In this document: positions 1 through 10,300 of the stretch, in pieces | Layout of the letters: each line of letters opens with the position of its first letter | Numbering within the stretch: position 1 is the first letter of the stretch | Made by a program: the position numbers and the translations under genes | Notes under the pieces: model-generated | Seen by the model: only the letters and a program-made list of their open reading frames with translations | Databases searched by the model: none | What the model was told of the DNA's origin: nothing | DNA from: Botryllus schlosseri | Taxonomy: Eukaryota > Chordata > Ascidiacea > Stolidobranchia > Styelidae | Direction of reading: 5' to 3' | Length of the DNA stretch: 20,315 nucleotides | NCBI GenBank assembly: GCA_000444245.1 | Contig: ATSW01007100.1 | Span: forward strand, 1-20,315

Positions 1-805
1 TGCACATCATGCACTCATGGTATGCATATGCACAGATCGTGTGTATGTATATCAGGAGTCCGTGTATACTGTATATGCCGCAGAAACATCAAGTATAAAA
101 ATAAACCACGTCCTTTCCTCTTTCCCATAACTTGTTATGATGCAGCCACATACCCCAATCGAGATTTATCGTGGGTTGCTCACCAGGATTGTACATAATT
201 GACCGACTTTCAAAAAGGTATGGTTTTCAGTCCGTTTTGCATGTCTTAGGCCTTAAAACATATTCTACTTTTTTCTGTAACTCATTCCTTGCATCTGTGT
301 GCATTAGGAATGTTCAGAAATAACTTTGTTCCAAATCTTGCTTGTTAGGCGTTTAAATTGTCAAGTTGCCGTAAAAACGATGCACACCTAATTTTAATCC
401 CTTCCAACGGGTAAAGACGGAGTTCCTACAGTTTGAAAATTTTGAATTTATTATGAAATATCATTTTTTTTTCAAAATATACTCTCTACTCTGGCGCAGT
501 AATGTCCGACACCGAAATGACTATGAATCATACATATTTTTTCATGGGGGGTGGTATGCATATTAATATCCAGGTATCCAGCAACTTGAAATCACGAAGC
601 CCGGAGAAAATTTTCAATTAAGAATATTTATGTTTAATTAGGAAATAATTTGGCCCCCCTTCGATCTCGCCCAATATAATTGGAAGATTTAGTGTACGGT
701 TGTTACGGCCCTGTCTGGAATGCAAATCGTTAGATTTGAGAAATCGTCAGCTATAAAGTTGGAGAATGGTATATTGTGTCGTAACAACCAAATGACGTTT
801 CCCAT
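1..805. other. Downstream intergenic DNA, no gene seen
   Basis: AT-rich, with homopolymer T and A runs and dense stops in all frames. I see no exon, RNA gene or clear repeat terminus here. Confidence 0.6.
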
Positions 806-940
806 GTAATCGTAATCGACTACTTCCATATTTTGCTGTAATCGTAATCATAATCGCATGATTCAAAAGCAATCGCAATCGCGAGATTCAGACGCAATCG
901 TAATCGCGTTCGATTACATCGATTAGGTAATCACTAATCA
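806..940. repeat. Degenerate AATCG-rich repeat
   Basis: Repeated AATCG/TAATCG words in both orientations (GTAATCGTAATCG at the left, CGATTACATCGATTAGGTAATC at the right split across the end). This resembles the body or ends of a non-autonomous DNA transposon, but no terminal repeat or target duplication could be set. Confidence 0.5.
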
Positions 941-1502
941 CACCATGTCTAATATATATACATACACATCTCATTTCGTAAGGGTAATACTTTATTATGA
1001 AAAGTCGCACCATTCGAGAAAAAAAATGCACAGCGCATTTTTGTACCTATCAAGTAAAGTGGCAAGTGACCAGAAAAAATATATATTTTAAACTGAAATT
1101 TATCAAATAGATTAGCATAACTTTGTCGTTTATACCCAATTAATTACGAAACCAAGCCTATCTTTTGCATCCACTGCGCACTCTTCCACTAAACTCCGGG
1201 CGCTGGTAATTTATCGAAGTGAACTTTGTCGGCAGTGTACGATGGCGGAGTGGCAGATCGCGGATTCCTGTAGCAATAGAATAATTTGGTTCAAACATTT
1301 TCCTCACTGTATTCCCTGTATTCATATATAAATGCTTACATATATTCAGATATCGGTAGACTATATATGAGTGATAAGAGAGATCATTATTATGTTTTGA
1401 ATGCAGTTACGAGTTTGAGAATGAGACTTTTGGTTACATTGTCTTCAATCGCAGAGATGGTTGACTACCTAATAATCGTTTTGATACAATGTACAGCTCT
1501 GC
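941..1502. other. Intergenic DNA, no gene seen
   Basis: AT-rich spacer between the AATCG repeat and the 2.2-kb hAT-type element. An open frame beginning at 1286 runs into the GGAGCC repeat and shows no domain. Confidence 0.55.
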
Positions 1503-1510
1503 TCGGAAAC

Positions 1511-1652
1511 CAGGGCTTTGGAGCCGGAGCCGGAGCCCCGGAGCCGTGCATTTTTGCCGGAGCCGGAGCTCTACATAAACTTCAGCCGGAGATGGAGCCG
1601 GAGATGGAGCCGGAGCTGGAGCCAGTTATTTGAAGGGTAGCTCCGGCTCCGA
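1511..1652. repeat. GGAGCC hexamer tract, left subterminal region
   Basis: Imperfect tandem GGAGCC/GGAGAT/GGAGCT units, closed by an inverted CTCCGGCTCC. An open frame across it (1286-1633) gives a low-complexity Glu/Pro/Gly peptide and is not taken as a gene. Confidence 0.8.
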
Positions 1653-2852
1653 CGAATTTCATAAGATGCAATTATATATGCAACAACCATATCTGCCGAG
1701 TTCACATAATTCAACAGCAGGCCTTCGCGAAATCAAGACTCTTTTCCTCTTTGGCGCTACCTTTTTTGACTAACCATGCTCCTGGGGATTTAACAGCAGA
1801 ACAGTCGCATGTTCAATGTTCAATTTTCATACATTCGTGCTTATTGTGGGTATTCGGCATACCCGCAATTTCATGATCAGCACAACCTTGTTGGCCAATT
1901 GTATACGGTGCTAAAATAATGATCACTGTGTATTACGCGAAATGGGAGAAAGGATGCAAACGTGATTTCGTTGCACATGTCGATATGACGAACACGAGCC
2001 GAGAAATTCCATCTTATCGTTGCTATGAATCGGATGAGCAAGTACTCGGTCTTTCGTGATAGTTCTTTAAAATCGGGCTGCGAAGTTGGACAGTGTTATT
2101 GAGTATGCAATTATGCATGCGAATTGGAATTCATTACTGCGCATCATCGTCATTCACTCCAGTAAGGATTTTCGAGCGTAAATAGGGGATGGCAGAAGAG
2201 TAGCCCAAAACCCCATGGTATTTTATGTTGGAGGCAAATTACTGATTTGATACGCGATTTACAATTTGTAATGATCTGTTTCGTAAACTTGTAGCCTAAA
2301 TGTGAAATGTGCATACTGCATAGTTAAATTCGTTATGGGCACGGCGCAATGTGCATGGCACAGTGTTTAATTCGATTATTTGATTCGTTTCAACGGGAAA
2401 ATATTATATTCCGATAAACTTGATCGACACCGGATGGACTGGTAACGAGTGCACCAATATCGAACGTCAAACCATTGGCCATTTGGTACAAATCGAATTT
2501 CAATTGATCACGTCGTTATATCCGCCATATTGCTTTTACTGCAGTTATAGTTGAATAATAATCGCACATTTATAGATTGAATTGAGCTGTATGGCTTAAT
2601 GTTAACGAGTACAGTGCCATTGTTAAAACGCCGCATCAGAATTTGAATGCTGCACACAGCAATGGCGCGGAGTATAGTGTGTTCTAGTGCAACTATGAGG
2701 TTATCGACAATTGACAAGTATTCATTATGTCGTCACAAGCCAGCACGGCGGCACATATGTCTTCGTTGCTGCGTATGATGTTACTGAAGGCTGAAAGATT
2801 CTAGATTACTATAGATAACTAGCCTACGGGTAAATTAATAAACTATATAGAC

Positions 2853-3553
2853 CAGAGGTGGCCAACCTTTTCGGCTAAAGGGCCACATGAAATTGACGAA
2901 AGAGTGCTTTGCCCACTAGCCGCGCCAGGCACGTAAAATTTTCAAAGTGAATATTAATATTACTTGGGTATATTGCGGGTCGAATGTATACCGCTCGTTG
3001 GGCTCAGTTTGCAAGGACAGGACTATTCGGCATCTGGACATATCGATATCGAAGATTTTCCGCTAATATACGACAATCATTTTGTGCCTACATTTCCTCG
3101 TCGACGATCTTTCTGCGAGCGCAAACGCGAATATACTTTCTCTCGTAATTGCTAATATAGTTAGACTCAATCGGCGAAATCAGGCGTTTTTTCATTTTCC
3201 GGTGGGGGTAGGCTACAGAGAAAGAAATCGTGTGACAATTAAACACGCGAAGTGTGAAGAAAAATTTTACTACTTTTTTAGTTTATTGTAATGTACGACT
3301 ATTTACTAAAAATGGGACTGCTGGAACCGGGATCTGCCAATTCGTCGGAACTGACATTTTAGTCATCAACATCCCAAGTGTCGCGGCCATACTGATTATA
3401 TCTTTGGTTGGCCTTGCAAGTTCACAATCAGAGCAATTCAATTTCGATAATATAACAGAATTTCGATAATATAATGGGAAATTAGCTCGCGGGCTACTCA
3501 AAACCTTCTCGCGGGTCACATATGGCCCGCAGGCCGCGGGTTGCCCACCCCTG
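2853..3553. mobile_element. hAT-type non-autonomous element, 701 bp, nested
   Basis: Begins CAGAGGTGGCCAAC and ends with the reverse complement of CAGGGGTGGGCAAC. The inverted match continues into GGCC-CAT sequence. ATATAGAC flanks it exactly on both sides (2845-2852, 3554-3561), an 8-bp target duplication. It sits inside the 1511-3706 element, so it is the younger insertion. No complete transposase frame was recognised. Confidence 0.9.
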
Positions 3554-3580
3554 ATATAGACAGACACATTCGATAGTTTT

Positions 3581-3706
3581 CAGAGCCGGAGCCGAAGCAG
3601 TGGTAATAATGCGGCTCCGGAGCTGGAGCCGGAGCTAATGTATGATGGAAGAAAGCTCCGGAGCCGGAGCTAGAGCAATGCAAATTTATGGCTGCTCTAA
3701 AGCCCT
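3581..3706. repeat. GGAGCC hexamer tract, right subterminal region
   Basis: Same imperfect GGAGCC/GGAGCT hexamers as at the left end of the element, ending in CTCTAAAGCCCTG, the right inverted terminus. Confidence 0.8.
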
Positions 3707-3714
3707 GTCGGAAA

Positions 3715-3996
3715 CTACACATAAATTGTTGATTGCCTGCTGTTGGGAAAACATAGCATACGTATTTTCATGCGTGTCCAATACACTCTTGGGAAAAAGA
3801 GAGTGCCTTAAAACTCGAAAGATGGTACTGAAAAAGACAACCAACCCCAGAAATATGTAAATTGAAAAACACGAACATAAATGCTGTTTAGTCGCTAACA
3901 AGGTGAGTGAAATATTCGACCCCCTCTCCCCCCGAACTTTCGAATGTTAATATGCACTCTTTTCGCTGATGGTGTCGAGTTCATAGCTAATGAAAC
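3715..3996. other. Immediate 3' flank of the meprin-like gene
   Basis: Probable 3' UTR or last intron on the minus strand. On that strand a pyrimidine-rich acceptor-like sequence ending CCTTGTTAG (about 3892-3900) is followed by CGACTAA. If joined to the donor at the stop of exon 15 it would give a C-terminus of V-V-D. No canonical polyadenylation signal was found here. Confidence 0.35.
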
Positions 3997-4337
3997 TTAC
4001 ACAACCATGGTGTTCTGTAGAGTCTTTAGTTGTTTCCTGTGAGCTTTGCTCATGTGGAACATTACCGCCAGCATTGCCAGGACCACGAGGAGACCGACAC
4101 CCAATGCCAACCCAATTGCCGCCCCCACGGCCATATAACCGTCGTAATCCGGCTCTCCATCGTTGTGATGATCATGTTCATGGTGATCGTGGGCATCGTC
4201 GTGGTCATGATCGTCGGATTTATCGGACACGTCGAAAATGTTGTCCTCGCCCCCACTCAATTTCATTGGAATAGCAGGAGCGCCAAGAGTCCTGGTGAAG
4301 CTCCCAGTGCATACTTCATTGTTAACCCAATTCATGT
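3997..4337 (-). CDS. Exon 15: stalk, transmembrane helix and cytoplasmic tail
   Basis: Codes D599-V711 and the TAA. A Thr/Ser/Pro/Ala stretch with one Cys (C608) is followed by an Asp/His-rich run (637-658, at 4159-4224), then a helix of about 26 hydrophobic residues (667-692, at 4057-4134: YMAVGAAIGLALGVGLL...). The basic tail HMSKAHRKQLKTLQNTMVV fits a type I membrane protein. A GTAAGT donor overlaps the stop, so the true last residues could differ. No AATAAA lies within the 700 bases below the stop; the first is at about 3284-3289. Confidence 0.88.
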
Positions 4338-7300
4338 CTAGAAAAATACGTATAACAGGACTACTCAACTGGTGAATCTTGTCTGTCTTAGTGTCGACCA
4401 AATTGCATTTAGACGACCTTAAATTATTTTATAGAGTTAAAACCGGAAAAGGCAAATAATAAACTTTTGTGAGAGACTTCTTCTAAAAATATTTTAGAGA
4501 AATGTCGCTAAATGTACATTGTAACTCAAAACACCACCATAACAGTTCAATGTCAAGTCAAACAATGGAATGAAATACCTGAGAATAAATTTCAAATTCG
4601 CGTTGCAGCCGTATCACCTACTGGTGCGGGGTGTAGATAGTTCATGGACTGGATATCCGGCGAATTTTATCACTTTTAACCGGAGTCGTTTCAAATCCGG
4701 ATTAACATATTTTCCAATAAGGCCGGAGTTGAATTCGTACTTTTTCTGAGACGACCAGAGTACCAGGGAGTAGTGCGCGTGGTTTAACCAAATCCGGGGT
4801 GGACATTAGCAGGATTTATTTATTTTGTTGGCCGGAGGCGGATTCATATTGCTCCGATACGGCCTGAGTTGGATCGGGGCCTGATTCTATTTTGAAGACA
4901 AGGATAGGAGACGGAATAGATAATTTGTCGACCCGTCCTGCACCATCACATACCTTGAACCAAGACCGAGAAAACTAGGCGATCCAATTTCAAGTAGTTG
5001 TTCGTATTTTGTAGGTCTGATATTTTCATGAAGTTCGAGTAGCCGAGATATCCAGCGCTGGTTTCCTTTAAATAAAGGGAGATGAATGCAGTTACCATGA
5101 CTTTTGGAAAACGAAGATATCGCAATAAATTAGCAGTATCGTCGAATGAAAATGAGAAAGATATAAGATCGATGAAGGAAGTACTTTCTTTACCTACTTC
5201 ACTTTAGCGAAGTACAAGTACTTTCTTAAATCGCAAAACTTTGAGCACTCTGAGTACGAGATTTGAGGAGCTCGTGACTAAAATAGGTAAATGAACTACA
5301 CTTAGGTAGCTAAATCTCATGTCTCCTTCAGTACTACTTGCTAATGCCACTGATGCTGATGCAGCTGGTGTCACTGAAGAACCTGTCAAGACTTTCGGGT
5401 TGTCAGTTGTAGTGTAATAATTGTTGTTGTTGTTGGTTGTTTTAGTACACAGAATCGCAAATAGTTGGCAGAGTTTCTATGTCCACTATTTTGGTAATTT
5501 TGGCAGCAATCTACGACATCTCATTATATCGCGGAATCATTCGGAATGGCACTCCGGCTGAGAATCAACGACTTAAAGTATACTTTAGTCCAACTTGAGG
5601 TACTTTCAATTATCTAATATACTTTTTTTGCAAAAATGTTTATTCTCCAAAATAATCAGTGAATGAGTTAATCTACACTGGATCCTGGATATCGTGTATG
5701 ATTAGGCTATATCATGCTACGTTAGTTTCTTCTAACCGAATCTCATGCGTTAGGACTTGTGGTTCTATACTTACTGATGTCGGCTTGTTCCACAAATCAC
5801 CTCCCACACTTTGACTTGTTAGAAACTCTGATGACTTGCTCATAGCATAGAGAGGATTGTTGTTTTGATCGACCACCATAAGTCGGATGTATTTATTGCA
5901 GAACGGCCAGTTAAGAGTATCATCATTTGGTCCTTGAACGAGTCCGAAAAACGCGGACATATATCCTGTTGCAGCTGAGTTGGTGCCCTGTGGATACAGC
6001 TGCGAAACAAAAATATATGAAATAGTCTGTGGGATTAAAATAACCACCGTAAAAAATCGAGTTTTAAAACGATTAAATCTGAGCCAGCCGTCGTGGAAAA
6101 ATAAAACGTCATCATTATTGCTTTGGTGAAATATATGTATGTTCAAAATTCCAATTGAGATATGCAGCCCCGGATTTTGACAGAAGTATGGTTATATGCC
6201 AGGAACATTATACTCCCCTTGCTTTCGGTTCTTCATAATTTCAGACAATATTTCATTGCAACATCTACCTTGATTCGGAAGTTGTATCCTTGTGTGGTCG
6301 TCAATACTTCACTAAGAATTGATCCTCCTTTCGATGTATCAGTAAGGACCTGAGAGTAATCATCAACGACGAAGTACGCATCGTCGCATGGCTTGTCCAT
6401 GACGCTGACGTCATCAATAGCAAACGTATCCTCATAAATTGCTAGGGAAGAGATGACGGAAAATCGCATTAGGGGAATTAGTGATCGTCTATCGTAACGC
6501 GGTTGTTAAAATATATGTGGAAGATTACAATTTTCGTCAGCAGAGATGATTCGTTACGAAGTAGTCTACCTCAATTTTTCGAAGTAATCAATTCGTTTGT
6601 TTTTCCTATATGTCCTTTTTAACCAAGCGGTTATGATCTTTCTAGGCTTCAACTTTTAATCACCTTTTTCAAGCATACAGTCTACTTCTCAGATTTTGTA
6701 TTTTGTTAAGTAGTTTTTGAATAACTATATTCATATTGAAATGAGCCCGAAAATTTTCGGCTGACACTCGTCAGGGGTAATCGTCAACAAAGAGTAGAAA
6801 ATTAAAAACAACATCATATATCAACAATCGTGTCACAAAATATGACGTCCGTCATTGTACGATTGTTGATAGACAATGTTCTTTTAAATTCTCTACTAGT
6901 TGCTGACGATTACCCCTGATGAGTGCCAGCCGACAATATTTCAGTTCATTTCAATAGGAATATACTATTCGATTGTATATTGAAGTTCTGTACTTCCAAG
7001 AAGCTCTTCAAATCAGTTTTTGGATATGTTCTCATCACTTTTTGAAAGAGATTTATTTCGAAAACAAGTGAACGTAATAGCTCCTATGACGACACATGAA
7101 AATTGCATTAATTTGTAGTGCCATTAGACATTTTGTGTTCGCCGCCTAGTTTCACAGGCACACTGCAATCTCGATCGACTTGGTGAAATTATGCGTCGTC
7201 ACGACCAAGTCTAATATTTTCAATTACACTCTTGAATACTTTTTAGATATCCGCCGAATATGAGTAGATTGATTTCGGCAATCACAATATTACCTGTTTT

Positions 7301-10300
7301 CCCTTTAAATACAAGTCGATATTCAGATGGTGCACTGATTGTCATCCGCTTTAATACCCATTTTCCGGTCGTATCCTCCGATAATGTAACAAGGGGTGAT
7401 GTCGACAGTATATCTCCAGTTTGTTCGTTCAAAGTTCCGATTTCGACTCTGTAAGTTTCTGATTTTAGTCGCAAAGATCACGCTCGTATTAAAAATCCTA
7501 TTCGGCAAATATGGAGTTCCTGCTCGCTTATCGCAGAAACCCGGGAAGTACAAAATTGCATCAAGGCTGATTTTAATCATATAGGCCTATACTGTAAATT
7601 TATCTCGAATCCAATTACCATTTTTCAATGGTACTTTATTTATCGAAATTGAAAATGGGACATTAGCCAAAAGCATGGTACTATTGCGCGACGATAGAGT
7701 GAAACAATCATGGATCCTGAATAACCGAACTGCGTTACAGTCACATCGACTCTTCTACTCTTTTACTCTTTTCAGGGTCGCTAATACAAAACAACTTCGA
7801 ATAAAATCAGTGAACAAGAGGCCCGCAAATTTGTTAAGTCGTTTGGAGAAGCAGATGGACAGGAGTGTTTGTTTTCGTTTAAGTCAATGCCCCGTGATCG
7901 ATTTTAAATTTACAATGTGTCGTTGCGAATATAACGCAGCATTATATACTACTACATTACATATAGGTGCAAATTTCGAAGTTTCACTTTATCGCCGAGA
8001 TTGCTGGACGATCACAGTTAATCTCACTAGAGCGATGAAAATATATCCAAATACTGCTTTCCATACAATACAATTTATTCTAGACTAGAAGATCTAAAGT
8101 AGGTAATTTATCTTCAAATACCTTATACTAAACTGAATTCGTATAAAGTCCTCAAGTCGGCAAGCGTACTTGAGGAGCACTGCAAGAAAGTTGCAGTAAT
8201 TTGTTATTGGCTCAATCGTAGATATTATGGCATTGGCATAGTGATGATAAGGCAAAACGGTTTTCAATAATACAACTGTCCGTTATTCGCCGATACGATG
8301 TTCTGTTCACTCCAGCCGATGATAAAGCATAAGTTACTAACGACACGGCCGCGTCGCTGCTGACGTCCTTGCTGATGAAGTATGAGAACTGCAAGCATTG
8401 TTGTGATGATTTCGAGAGATATCGCATGCTTCTCATTGATCCCAAATTCCCCGCAGTCTTCCCCGATGTATCCATTACCATGTATGCTCCTGCGAATATT
8501 CAGCCCGTGTTTTCCATGAGACAGGATCGACAACAAGGTACTTCTACGGTTTCGAAATATTTAATTAGGTCCATCTCATTGCAATACCTACGTTATATTT
8601 TTTAAACTACTAATTGTACTTGAAATGTTTTGAGGCAAACACCGTATATTTTACAATCTGGATTTTGAAAAGTATAAGTAGTTTTTAAATACGTTTGCAT
8701 CACTTTTATAAAAATATTCGTGATGAGAACCGCGTGAAATAGCCATCACAATAACTGCGGAATGTATAGTCAAAGGTTGATTCTATTCGCAGCTAATGAG
8801 TCATTTTTGTGATTACCTGTCTCAAGTCGACTTTTAGAAACTACTAACTTGAGTAGGCCTACTTCTCATACCGACCACCTTCTACTTCTATTTGCTGTGG
8901 CATTGAGACGTCTCGTAAGTTGTTACTTCTACTTGCAATTGAGCAGAAATTTATGGCGTGACATCATCTTTTACTTGGGTAACAACGACGACTACTGAGA
9001 CAAGCTCTGGTGGTAATGAGGTCATTGGTAACAACGCGGGTAACAACGCCGACTACTGAGACAAGCTCTGGTCGTAAGAAGTCATCGGTAACAGAACCGG
9101 CTTTAACTTGCCATGCCTATTAATGGCTGGGCAAGAGGGCATATCTTTTTCCGGACGTAATATTTATTAAATGAGTAGTTAAAGCTTGGTCAGGCCGGGT
9201 GCACAAGACCGTAGTTGACAAGCACCCTAACACCCGCTGATAATCGCATCCATCTTCATTTTCTCACCTTCTGCCTGCACTCCAAGGGTTGCATCCATTG
9301 TCGGTGCGCTGGTTGGCACCGTCACTGTTTTATCGCCGACAAAATACGCTATCCAGTCTATGACGTCGGTATAGTCGTTGCTGTATCCGCACGCTGACTC
9401 ATCGTCGAAATTACAGTTGTATGAACGGAGTACTGTATCGCCTGTAGGACACGAAGGAAGCTAACTTGAAGAATCATAATATATTATATACTGTCGCCAT
9501 ATACTTTTAGCGAAAAGACTGTGTATTCACACATTTGGGTGTGGACGAAAACAGAACCTACATCACATCTACATTGCAAATCCCGTTCTCGAGGTGTCGA
9601 TCGAATGTTGAATTTGATAATTCCACGGTTTGGGCCAGCATCAATGTTATCAATCGGCGTTTCTCTTTCTCTGTATATATATCCAAGCGCTCAACTTGGA
9701 TGTTCTGGTTAAATTGTGGAAGAGACGGTTCTGATTTATTTAAGGCGTCAAGCTTTGTGATGAATCCTACATGCATGCCATCATACGCCCCTATAGGTAC
9801 CTACGTTCCTTTCCTTCGTACTCTATTTGTGCTTATTCCTATTCGTCAAGCATAATTTGTATTGAAATGCTGTGTTTGAGGTAGGTTCTGTTGTCGTGTA
9901 ACACATTTTGGGTAGGCCTATGAATGCACACTATTAGCTAAGAATGTATAGTGTCTTACTGCATTGGTACATCCTGTTTATTTTTTCAGTATCTCCTTGG
10001 CTGAATCCATATCTTTGTCCTATGGTATTCTGGAAATCCGGATCGCGCGTCACGATAGTAGGGTTTCCATTCGAACTATGATGAGAAAATGTGTCGATAA
10101 AAAATTCAACTTATTGAAAAGTCGGCGCATTTGAGGATTGGTCATCTGAATTATAGTTGCAATCGTAGCTATTGGCCTGTGGTCCAGAAAATATAACTCG
10201 CGATCAATATATGGTCCTTTACACATTCCCAAAATATGGTAATCCCAAGTGTAATAGAGCCTATATAGCTATATCAGATTGTTAATTCACATTGCTTTTA

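Larger units (their letters stand above)
1511..3706. mobile_element. hAT-type non-autonomous DNA transposon, 2196 bp, with a nested insertion
   Basis: The left end CAGGGCTTTGGAGC and the right end (reverse complement CAGGGCTTTAGAGC) form terminal inverted repeats. The 8 bases TCGGAAAC stand directly outside both ends (1503-1510 and 3707-3714), a perfect 8-bp target duplication as made by hAT transposases. GGAGCC-rich hexamer tracts lie just inside both ends (1511-1652, 3581-3706), like the subterminal binding repeats of hAT elements. No transposase frame is visible. Removing the nested 701-bp element and its extra 8 bases leaves about 1.49 kb. Confidence 0.88.

Noticed and set aside
1286-1633. 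115-codon plus-strand open frame
   Set aside because: Its C-terminal part is the GGAGCC hexamer tract at the left end of the hAT-type element; the peptide is low-complexity and shows no domain.
4030-4341. 103-codon plus-strand open frame rich in hydrophobic residues
   Set aside because: It is the antisense of exon 15. Its hydrophobic and Val/Ile runs come from the complement of the Asp/His repeat and the TM segment.
5204-5389. Ser/Ala-rich minus-strand frame that could be a linker exon between MATH parts
   Set aside because: Exon 13 joins exon 14 directly in phase 0 with continuous MATH homology, leaving no room for it. It lies in a repeat.
7675-8088. 137-codon plus-strand open frame in intron 10
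   Set aside because: No recognisable domain, signal or splice context. One frame of this length is expected by chance in about a third of such AT-rich windows by a rough estimate.
8212-8536. Alternative minus-strand frame starting at 8536
   Set aside because: The MAM homology is in the other frame, from 8489 down. This frame is a shadow of exon 10.
10050-10232. Minus-strand open frame with a possible start at 10232
   Set aside because: Only the part from 10075 down is coding, and in a different frame (exon 8). The rest is intron 7.
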